Of a stretch of DNA of 8,174 nucleotides, positions 1 to 5,819 are shown one piece after another. Each line of letters starts with the position of its first letter. The first letter of the stretch is position 1. Origin of the DNA: Oceanospirillaceae bacterium. Lineage in GTDB: Bacteria; Pseudomonadota; Gammaproteobacteria; Pseudomonadales; Balneatricaceae. Made by a program: the position numbers and the translations under genes. The stretch covers positions 1 through 8,174 of the forward strand of contig DNNY01000130.1 in NCBI GenBank assembly GCA_003497765.1. The letters run 5' to 3'. Under the pieces are notes generated by a model that was not told where the DNA came from, did not search any database, and saw only the letters and a program-made list of their open reading frames with translations.

Positions 1-377
1 GGAAATGGATTAGGCTTTTGAAACACCATACCCACTCTCCGGCGTAACTCGGCAACATCTACACCTTTATTATAGATATTATCTTCATCTAGGGTTATTT
101 GACCGTCTATGCGACAAGCATCAACGAGGTCATTCATGCGATTAAAACAACGTAGCAAAGTTGATTTACCGCAACCGCTGGGGCCAATAAACGCCGTAAC
201 ACGATTACGAGCAATCTGCATATTAATGCTATTAAGCGCACGCTTATCACCATAATATAAATCTAACTCATTGACGGCAACAGCAATACGTTCTTGTGCC
301 ATAGTTAAGCCCTGGGAAGCGTTGGGAGCCAGACTAAAATTGGCTTTACGTTCGGTGTCCATAGTAGATGCTCTCAT
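1..377 (-). CDS. pstB: Phosphate ABC transporter ATP-binding protein PstB (partial, 3' end beyond window)
   Basis: This is the cytoplasmic ATPase that powers phosphate import through PstC and PstA. The 125 visible residues cover the first half of the nucleotide-binding domain. They include the aromatic A-loop YYG (41-43), a perfect Walker [10 protein letters not shown] (65-73), and the Q-loop VFQKPNPF (118-125), where the window ends. The signature motif, Walker B and H-loop lie outside. The conserved [16 protein letters not shown] and [15 protein letters not shown] stretches are typical of PstB rather than other ABC ATPases. I chose the ATG at 375-377 because GGAGAG lies 7 nt upstream, inside the end of pstA. 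In-frame ATGs at 362 and 302 are alternatives, and the last would give an E. coli-sized N-terminus. The roughly 25-residue extension resembles Pseudomonas-type PstB as I recall it. Only 3 nt separate the gene from the pstA stop, so it is co-transcribed and probably translationally coupled. Confidence 0.96.
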   Translation of the reverse strand, partial: MRASTMDTERKANFSLAPNASQGLTMAQERIAVAVNELDLYYGDKRALNSINMQIARNRVTAFIGPSGCGKSTLLRCFNRMNDLVDACRIDGQITLDEDNIYNKGVDVAELRRRVGMVFQKPNPF

Positions 378-380
378 TGT

Positions 381-2060
381 TTAACTCTCCAAAGCCTTAT
401 ATTTCTCACGTAGACGGTTTCGAATAGCCACAGCCGATAAATTCAACAGGGCAATCACCAATACTAGTAATAAGGCCGTGGCGTAGACCAAAGGTCGCGC
501 CGCTTCAACATTTGGACTTTGAAAGCCCACATCATAGATATGGAAGCCCAAATGCATAAATTTTTGATCTAAATGTAAATAGGGGTAGTTACCATCTAAA
601 GGTAAAGAAGGTGCTAGCTTGACTACCCCGACTAGCATCAAAGGTGCTACCTCACCTGCCGCTCGAGCAACAGCCAATATCACACCTGTCATCATGGCGG
701 GGCTAGCCATTGGCAGGACCACTCGCCATAAAGTTTCTGCTTTCGTAGCGCCCAAAGCCAAACTACCTTCTCGAACAGCACGAGGTATGCGTGATAGCCC
801 CTCTTCGGTAGCCACAATGACTACGGGGACAGTTAATAGGGCTAGGGTTAATGATGCCCAAAGTAATCCAGGGGTGCCAAATGTTGGTGCTGGTGCGGCC
901 TCGGGGAAGAATAGTTGATCTATATTGCCACCGAGGAAATAGATAAAGAAACCTAAACCAAACACACCATAGACAATTGATGGCACTCCAGCTAAATTAT
1001 TTACCGCTATACGGATAATCCTCGTAATCGGACCCTGGCGTGCATACTCACGCAAATAGACGGCGGCAACAACACCAAATGGGGTCACCATCACCGACAT
1101 TAATAACACCATCATTACCGTACCAAAAATAGCGGGGAAAACACCACCCTCAGTATTAGCCTCACGCGGCTCAGCACTAACAAACTCCCACAGTTTAGAA
1201 GCATAGAAACTAACTTTTTGCGGACCTGTCATGGCATTGGCACGGAAAGCACGAACAATTTTTGATAAATTGATTTCCAACTGTTGCCCAGACATTGTCT
1301 CGCCAATCATACTGTCACGTTCAAAGGCGGTATAAAGGTCAACTAGTTGTTGCTGCAAACCCTCATAACGTTGGTTTAATAAGTCGCGCTCGGCATCTAA
1401 CTCAGCTTGCGCTACTGGGGTGAGCTGACCTTTTAATTCCAGACCGCGTTGGCGTAAACGTAAACGCTCCATACCATAATTTATTTGCCCAATGGCGCCT
1501 TTTTCAATTTCGTAAATGTCATCATAGATGGCTAAACTTCTTTCTACTCGCTGCAGTAACAAACGCCAAATAGCAGCATCAGTTTGTGAATCACGTTGGG
1601 CAATAACTGATCCGGCTTCTTTTACCGCAACCACCCGACCATAAAAATTACCCCACTCACGGCGTTCCAAAGTAATAATATCTTCGGGATAGGTAATATC
1701 GCGTAAGTCCTGTTCTAAGACCCAAACAAAATCTGCACCGGTTACATCTCGGTTACCTGCTTTAATCAATAAACGCTTGGCACTGTCCTGACCTGCAGCC
1801 AATATAACACCTGAATCACGCAGTTGATCTGCACTTACCACCTCTTCATCGGCCACCGATCCGATTAAAGCGGTGGGTTGCCCAGACACAGATACCTCTG
1901 CTTGTAGAACTGCTGCTGGCCAAAAATGACCTAAGCCTCTGACTGCAATCAAAGCCAAAAGGCCTACCACCATAATGACACTGATAGCCACTGCTGCGCC
2001 GTTAAGCCAGATCCATGGGGAGCCACTAGCAAACCATTGTTTTACACCAATTCTCATCAT
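381..2060 (-). CDS. pstA: Phosphate ABC transporter permease PstA, long form with periplasmic insert
   Basis: This is one of the two inner-membrane permease subunits of the high-affinity phosphate importer. From the ATG at 2060 it is 559 residues long, against about 296 in E. coli. One membrane segment (about 20-43) is followed by a predicted periplasmic region (about 48-305). The later part of that region (about 160-245) is rich in charged residues, Leu and Gln and looks helical or coiled-coil. The classical permease domain starts near residue 308, with several membrane helices. The cytoplasmic EAA loop that docks on PstB spans about 419-450 (core REGSLALGATKAETLWRVV), followed by RAAGEVAPLMLVG. 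The long N-terminal region matches the DUF3333-type extension I recall from Pseudomonas and Vibrio PstA. An upstream in-frame TTG at 2066 abuts the pstC stop and has no ribosome site, so ATG 2060 (or the adjacent ATG 2057) is preferred. The gap to pstC is 9 nt. Confidence 0.95.
   Translation of the reverse strand: MMRIGVKQWFASGSPWIWLNGAAVAISVIMVVGLLALIAVRGLGHFWPAAVLQAEVSVSGQPTALIGSVADEEVVSADQLRDSGVILAAGQDSAKRLLIKAGNRDVTGADFVWVLEQDLRDITYPEDIITLERREWGNFYGRVVAVKEAGSVIAQRDSQTDAAIWRLLLQRVERSLAIYDDIYEIEKGAIGQINYGMERLRLRQRGLELKGQLTPVAQAELDAERDLLNQRYEGLQQQLVDLYTAFERDSMIGETMSGQQLEINLSKIVRAFRANAMTGPQKVSFYASKLWEFVSAEPREANTEGGVFPAIFGTVMMVLLMSVMVTPFGVVAAVYLREYARQGPITRIIRIAVNNLAGVPSIVYGVFGLGFFIYFLGGNIDQLFFPEAAPAPTFGTPGLLWASLTLALLTVPVVIVATEEGLSRIPRAVREGSLALGATKAETLWRVVLPMASPAMMTGVILAVARAAGEVAPLMLVGVVKLAPSLPLDGNYPYLHLDQKFMHLGFHIYDVGFQSPNVEAARPLVYATALLLVLVIALLNLSAVAIRNRLREKYKALES
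386..391 (-). promoter_or_regulatory. Ribosome binding site deciding the pstB start
   Basis: On the minus strand GGAGAG lies 8 to 13 nt upstream of the A of the ATG at 377, leaving a 7-nt spacer. It overlaps the last codons of pstA. It is stronger than the CAGGG before the internal ATG at 302, and it favours the long N-terminus of PstB. Confidence 0.7.
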
Positions 2061-2066
2061 CAACAA

Positions 2067-2072
2067 CTCTTA
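2067..2072 (-). promoter_or_regulatory. Ribosome binding site deciding the pstA start
   Basis: TAAGAG, which includes the pstC stop codon TAA, sits 6 nt before the ATG at 2060 and 9 nt before the ATG at 2057. It directly abuts the TTG at 2066 with no spacer, which argues against that codon as the start. The overlap with the pstC stop suggests translational coupling. Confidence 0.55.
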
Positions 2073-4346
2073 CAATGAACCATATTTTTGTCGTAAACGT
2101 TGACGTACAACTTCTGCTAACGTATTGACAAAGAAAGTGAACGCAAACAGCACCAAGGCCGCTAAGAAAAGAATACGGAAGTGAGAGCTACCAACTTCAG
2201 ACTCTGGCATTTCCACAGCAATATTGGCAGCCAAAGTACGCATTCCTTCGAATATATTCATATCCATAATGGGGGTATTACCTGTTGCCATTAATACAAT
2301 CATGGTTTCCCCCACAGCACGTCCCATACCAATCATGACTGCTGAAAATATACCCGGGCTAGCCGTAGGCATCACCACTCTAGTCAGTGTTTGCCATGGG
2401 GTTGCACCTAGGGCCAAACTACCTTGAGTAAGGTGTTTGGGTACGCTAAAAATAGCGTCCTCGGTAATGGAAAAAATGGTTGGAATAACCGCAAAACCCA
2501 TGGCTAGACCTACCACCAAGGCATTACGTTGATCAAAATTAATACCTAAATCTTCGCTTACCCACTGGCGCATATTGCCATCAAAGAAACCTGTTTCAAT
2601 GACATCACTGATAGGCATGGATAACCAAGCTAGGGCAGCCACCACAGGGATAATTAACATTACATCCCAACCTTCAGGTAACTGCCAACGGGCATCCTTA
2701 GGAACTTGTGCCCACAAATAGGCAAATACCAAGGTTCCTAGGGGAACGACGAATAATAAGGTAAAAATACTGGCTAGATTAGTTTCGACAAAGGGTGCCA
2801 ACCATAGGCCAGCCAAAAAGCCCAAAATAACCGTTGGCAGGGCCTCCATTAACTCAATAAGAGGCTTTACTTTGCGGCGCATGGCAGGCGCCATAAAGTA
2901 GGCCGTGTAAATCGCCCCACAAATGGCTAAAGGGGTGGCCATTAACATAGCATAGAAAGCCGCTTTGAGAGTGCCAAAGGCCAATGGCATAAGACTATAC
3001 TTTGGCTCAAAGTCATTGGTAGACGCCGACGATTGCCAAATATATTCAGGATTTTCGTAGCCTTCATACCAGATCTTTTGCCATAACGCGGTAAAGGACG
3101 TATCTGGGTGCTTATTATCCACTTTCCAGAAGCTTAATTGTCCGGCTTGATCTTCTACTAGCATGGTATTTGCACGTGGGGAAACAGCCACAAAGCGAAT
3201 AGCGTCTTCCAGTAATTTCTCACTATGCACTTGTACGCCAGCCGAAGCGCTGAAGAAACCAATCTTGCCATCCTCTGCTGCCGTTACAAAGCCGCGCCGA
3301 CGATGCTCCATAGCCAGTTGTTGAGGGCCATTTTGGGGAGCAAAATCACGAATATGTTTTAGGCTCCATTGGTTACTTTGATCACGCACCATAAACCACT
3401 GACTGACTGCACCTTCAATGTCAGCAACGGTTAAAGTGGTACCACCAAGTAACCATTGGACGTCACTTAATGGGTTAGCGGATAATTTATGCACGGCATG
3501 CAGACTTGATTGATCAGGGTTTCTAATATCAATAATAGTCAGATTGGCTTCTTTATCAATGGCCATCAACCAACGTTGATCTGGAGAAATAAGCAACCTA
3601 AATGGCATAGAACTTAAAGCTGGCAAGGCCAATAGTTCTGCTTCTAGCTCAACCTCTTCAGTAATAAAGTTTTCTTCCTTGGTTAAATGTATAAGGGCCA
3701 ATTCATGTTGATTATTAGCCGCTACAATTATTAAGTCTTCTTCAGCATCACGCACTGCCAGTAGTGAAGGCGTGCCAAATGCAACTGGAAGATTAATGGC
3801 CTCTTCGCCATAGGGATATTGTAAACTTGGCGTAATCAGGCGCTGATCATCAGGGTAAGTAATCTCATACTCTGGCTTGGCTAACAAAATAGTGCCTTGA
3901 TCCCCAGCTACAGCAAATAAACGACTCACATTGCTTTCTAGGGCAAAAGCACTAATTCTTTCTTGGGTGCCAAAATCAATCCTATCAGTCGCCTTTATCT
4001 GACCATTTTCAGTAGCAAAAAAGTTTACTTCACCATCACTACTGATCTTAAAGCCCACTTCATTTTGTTCTTCTATACTCAAATGCAGACTAGATGCATT
4101 ACCACCCACCTGATAGAAACTGGTCTCATTACCCCAAGGTTCAATATCAGCCCCTTTAAATAACGGTACCACTTCATAAGTTAGGTAAACAAAAATCAAT
4201 AAAATTGCCACGATGACACTCATACCACCTATGCCAACAGACACAGTAGTAAAGCGATCTTTCAGGGCGCGCAGGCTACGATTGCGTCGTAAAGCCGGGG
4301 TTTCGAAATCCAACTCGGGAGCGGATATGGGAGTATTATCATTCAT
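2070..4346 (-). CDS. pstC: Phosphate ABC transporter permease PstC, long form with large periplasmic domain
   Basis: This is the second inner-membrane permease subunit, partner of PstA. From the ATG at 4346 it has 758 residues, against about 319 in E. coli. A charged cytoplasmic tail containing LRRNRSLRALKDR leads into one membrane helix (about 36-56). A region of about 380 residues (about 60-445) is predicted to be periplasmic. It contains repeated hydrophobic-strand/turn units such as RLLISPDQRWLMAIDKE and TMLVEDQAGQLSFWKV, suggesting a beta-propeller-like fold; this is inference. The permease domain starts near 447. It holds ELMEALPTVILGFLAGLWLAP, an EAA loop at about 629-660 (core TQGSLALGATPWQTLTRVV) and GRAVGETMIVLMATG. 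The frame is open up to an ATG at 4412, but that extension would run through the Pho box and -10 element and encode an unlikely N-terminus. ATG 4346 is therefore preferred, although it has no Shine-Dalgarno sequence (CTGGCCGCC precedes it). Confidence 0.94.
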   Translation of the reverse strand: MNDNTPISAPELDFETPALRRNRSLRALKDRFTTVSVGIGGMSVIVAILLIFVYLTYEVVPLFKGADIEPWGNETSFYQVGGNASSLHLSIEEQNEVGFKISSDGEVNFFATENGQIKATDRIDFGTQERISAFALESNVSRLFAVAGDQGTILLAKPEYEITYPDDQRLITPSLQYPYGEEAINLPVAFGTPSLLAVRDAEEDLIIVAANNQHELALIHLTKEENFITEEVELEAELLALPALSSMPFRLLISPDQRWLMAIDKEANLTIIDIRNPDQSSLHAVHKLSANPLSDVQWLLGGTTLTVADIEGAVSQWFMVRDQSNQWSLKHIRDFAPQNGPQQLAMEHRRRGFVTAAEDGKIGFFSASAGVQVHSEKLLEDAIRFVAVSPRANTMLVEDQAGQLSFWKVDNKHPDTSFTALWQKIWYEGYENPEYIWQSSASTNDFEPKYSLMPLAFGTLKAAFYAMLMATPLAICGAIYTAYFMAPAMRRKVKPLIELMEALPTVILGFLAGLWLAPFVETNLASIFTLLFVVPLGTLVFAYLWAQVPKDARWQLPEGWDVMLIIPVVAALAWLSMPISDVIETGFFDGNMRQWVSEDLGINFDQRNALVVGLAMGFAVIPTIFSITEDAIFSVPKHLTQGSLALGATPWQTLTRVVMPTASPGIFSAVMIGMGRAVGETMIVLMATGNTPIMDMNIFEGMRTLAANIAVEMPESEVGSSHFRILFLAALVLFAFTFFVNTLAEVVRQRLRQKYGSL

Positions 4347-4353
4347 GGCGGCC

Positions 4354-4387
4354 AGTTTAATCAGCTTATATGACAGTAATATGACAA
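4354..4387 (-). promoter_or_regulatory. PhoB-dependent promoter of pstCAB (Pho box plus -10)
   Basis: Read on the minus strand, TTGTCAT-ATTA-CTGTCAT (4387 to 4370) is a near-perfect Pho box: two 7-bp repeats in 11-bp phase with an AT-only spacer. Ten nt later comes TAAACT (4359 to 4354), a 4/6 match to a sigma-70 -10 element, at the spacing seen in classical Pho promoters. A weak third unit, GTATGAC (4398 to 4392), lies one helical turn upstream. PhoB binding in place of a -35 box should switch on pstCAB during phosphate starvation. The predicted transcript starts near 4347, one nt before the pstC ATG. Confidence 0.85.
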
Positions 4388-4471
4388 AATGGTCATACAA
4401 TCCAAAGTGCACATATTATTTAACGTTTTCATATACCTTTATTGTTCGGTAAGAGCAGAAAAAAGATCAAT

Positions 4472-4503
4472 AAAAAAGGGCCTGAACAGTAACGCTCAGG
4501 CCC
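4472..4503 (-). terminator. Rho-independent terminator after pstS
   Basis: On the minus strand GGGCCTGA pairs with TCAGGCCC (8-bp perfect stem, 4503-4496 and 4485-4478) around a 10-nt loop, and is followed by six Ts (4477-4472). It begins 31 nt beyond the pstS stop codon. The plus-strand side (TCTTGAAG) is not T-rich, so the terminator works in one direction only. It should reduce read-through from pstS into pstC, which has its own promoter just downstream. Confidence 0.9.
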
Positions 4504-4534
4504 TCTTGAAGTATCGACTATTTAGAGGCTTAGA

Positions 4535-5509
4535 TTAGTTTATTCCTAAGCTCTTTAAAGTCTTCTCCACTACTGTTGCAGGTAGTGGGATATAACCGTC
4601 TTTAACAACTACTTCTTGGCCGATTTTGGACATAACCAATTTCACAAACTCACGTTCTAGTGGGGTTAGGTCTTTGTTAGGTGCTTTGTTAACATAAACG
4701 TACAAGAAGCGAGATAGTGGGTAGGTTCCCTTAACCGCATTTTCTGAGGTAGCTTCAATATAGTCATCACCTTTCTTGGCTAGTGGCACAGCGCGCACTG
4801 AAGATGTTTTGTAACCGATACCTGAATAACCAATACCGTTCAGGGATGTCGCTACTGACTGCACAACAGAGGCCGAGCCTGGCTGCTCATTCACAGAGCT
4901 CTTGTAATCACCTTTACAAAGGGCTTTCTCCTTAAAGTAACCATAAGTACCTGACACTGAGTTACGGCCATAAATTTGAATGTCCTGACCACCCAGAGAA
5001 CCAGACACACCTAACTGGCCCCACTTAGTGATATCTTCTTCACCACCACAGGTGCGGGTAGCAGAGAAAATAGCATCAACATCAGCGATTTTCATACCTT
5101 TAACAGGATTATCTTTGTTGACAAATACCGCTAGTGCATCAATGGCAACAGGGATAGCCGAAGGCTTGTAACCATGCTTGGCTTCAAAAGCTTGCAACTC
5201 TTTATCCTTCATCTTACGGCTCATAGGACCGAAGTTAGAAGTACCTTCAGACAAAGCTGGTGGCGCAGTAGATGAGCCAGCCGCTTGAATTTGAATGTTC
5301 ACATTAGGATAGTTGCGCTTAAATTCTTCTGCCCACAAGGTCATCAGATTGGCAAGCGTATCCGAACCGACAGAAGACATATTACCAGAAACCCCACTTA
5401 CTTTAGTGTAAGTAGGCAGGTTAGGGTCTAGTAAGTCAGAGGCTTGTGCTGTAACCGTAAGGCTACTAGCGACTAATGTCATAGCAGTTAAAAACTTCTT
5501 GGCCTTCAT
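4535..5509 (-). CDS. pstS: Periplasmic phosphate-binding protein PstS
   Basis: This is the soluble periplasmic receptor that captures inorganic phosphate and delivers it to the PstC-PstA channel. It has 324 residues, within the normal range. The N-terminus is a Sec signal peptide: MKAKK, a hydrophobic core (about 6-20), and a likely cleavage after A23 (AQA before SD). Phosphate-site segments typical of the family follow: SSVGSDT (45-51), [11 protein letters not shown] (76-86), GPMSR (94-98) and [14 protein letters not shown] (181-194). Cysteines C154 and C198 are the only two in the mature chain and could form a disulfide. The start is secure: GAGGAG (5521-5516) lies 6 nt before the ATG. The gene has its own Pho promoter upstream and a strong terminator downstream, which suits a binding protein needed in excess over the membrane subunits. 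Confidence 0.97.
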   Translation of the reverse strand: MKAKKFLTAMTLVASSLTVTAQASDLLDPNLPTYTKVSGVSGNMSSVGSDTLANLMTLWAEEFKRNYPNVNIQIQAAGSSTAPPALSEGTSNFGPMSRKMKDKELQAFEAKHGYKPSAIPVAIDALAVFVNKDNPVKGMKIADVDAIFSATRTCGGEEDITKWGQLGVSGSLGGQDIQIYGRNSVSGTYGYFKEKALCKGDYKSSVNEQPGSASVVQSVATSLNGIGYSGIGYKTSSVRAVPLAKKGDDYIEATSENAVKGTYPLSRFLYVYVNKAPNKDLTPLEREFVKLVMSKIGQEVVVKDGYIPLPATVVEKTLKSLGIN

Positions 5510-5550
5510 AAAATGCTCCTCAGCGTTGGGTTCAAGTCAAGATTGAGGCC

Positions 5551-5584
5551 ATTCTAGAGACACAATATGACAACTACATGACAG
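5551..5584 (-). promoter_or_regulatory. PhoB-dependent promoter of pstS (Pho box plus -10)
   Basis: Read on the minus strand, CTGTCAT-GTAG-TTGTCAT (5584 to 5567) is a Pho box with 7/7 and 6/7 repeat matches. After exactly 10 nt comes TAGAAT (5556 to 5551), a 5/6 match to the -10 consensus. Transcription should begin near 5544, giving a leader of about 35 nt that carries the GAGGAG ribosome site at 5521-5516. This is the best of the three Pho promoters when the -10 element is included. Confidence 0.88.
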
Positions 5585-5674
5585 GCAAAAAGAATATATA
5601 AGTTTTTTATTTCACCACTTGTTAAGGCAACAGAAGCATAATGACTATGTTCTTATTTAAACTATATGTGAGCT

Positions 5675-5699
5675 ATATTGTTATCCACAGCCACAATAT
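5675..5699. promoter_or_regulatory. Dyad containing a perfect DnaA box (5681-5689)
   Basis: TTATCCACA at 5681-5689 is an exact match to the high-affinity DnaA box consensus. It lies inside an inverted repeat whose 7-bp arms, ATATTGT (5675-5681) and ACAATAT (5693-5699), are perfect and separated by 11 bp. The dyad could instead be an operator for an unidentified dimeric regulator. A single box is too little to call an origin, and both elements could be chance in AT-rich DNA. Confidence 0.4.
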
Positions 5700-5724
5700 C
5701 AGTAACCCAAATGCACCAAATCAC

Positions 5725-5780
5725 CAGTCATAAAAACTTAATCTATCAGTCACATTTCAGTCACAACAGTCTTCTACTAT
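5725..5780 (+). promoter_or_regulatory. PhoB-dependent promoter of phoX (Pho box array plus -10)
   Basis: CAGTCAC-ATTT-CAGTCAC (5747-5764) forms two repeats in 11-bp phase. Each matches the CTGTCAT consensus at 5/7 and keeps the GTCA core. A further CAGTCAT at 5725-5731 lies exactly 22 bp (two helical turns) upstream of the first. Ten nt after the pair comes TACTAT (5775-5780), a 4/6 match to the -10 consensus. The predicted start is near 5787, which gives a leader of about 33 nt. The site is weaker in sequence than the pstS and pstC boxes but has the same geometry. Confidence 0.75.
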
Positions 5781-5807
5781 TTGCTTGAATACAATCAACC
5801 AATCGTT

Positions 5808-5812
5808 AAAGG
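5808..5812 (+). promoter_or_regulatory. Ribosome binding site deciding the phoX start
   Basis: AAAGG is followed by a 7-nt spacer and ATG at 5820. An in-frame TTG at 5781 directly follows the -10 hexamer and precedes the predicted transcription start, so it cannot be the start codon if this promoter is used. Confidence 0.6.
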
Positions 5813-5819
5813 TAGAACT

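Larger units (their letters stand above)
5510..5819. other. Divergent control region between pstS and phoX
   Basis: This 310-bp AT-rich stretch holds no gene that I can support. From left to right it contains the pstS leader and ribosome site, the pstS Pho promoter (5551-5584), an AT-rich stretch without a recognisable motif (about 5585-5670), a dyad enclosing a perfect DnaA box (5675-5699), the phoX Pho array and -10 element (5725-5780), and the phoX leader. The two promoters fire away from each other and their Pho boxes are about 160 bp apart. I saw no convincing Fur box here. Confidence 0.8.

Noticed and set aside
619..918. Plus-strand open frame opposite pstA
   Set aside because: It lies wholly antisense to a well-conserved permease region, has low-complexity Ala/Thr/Arg-rich translation, and has no ribosome site or family resemblance.
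1226..1243. Pho-box-like CTGTCAT GGCA TTGGCAC on the plus strand inside pstA
   Set aside because: Only the first repeat is good, the spacer is not AT-rich, and it would point antisense within a coding region with no gene to serve.
2224..2427. Plus-strand open frame opposite the pstC EAA-loop region
   Set aside because: It is a shadow of conserved pstC codons, with no recognisable product or start signal.
4347..4412. Longer PstC starting at the ATG at 4412
   Set aside because: The extra 22 codons would contain the Pho box and -10 element, so the promoter could not transcribe this start. The extension also lacks the usual charged N-terminus.
3963..4452. Two plus-strand open frames opposite the pstC N-terminus and promoter
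   Set aside because: Both are antisense to pstC and its Pho promoter. One runs through the Pho box, and neither has a convincing ribosome site or domain.
5510..5819. Possible Fur box in the pstS-phoX region, given the nearby fur gene
   Set aside because: I found no stretch resembling the GATAATGATAATCATTATC consensus well enough to report.
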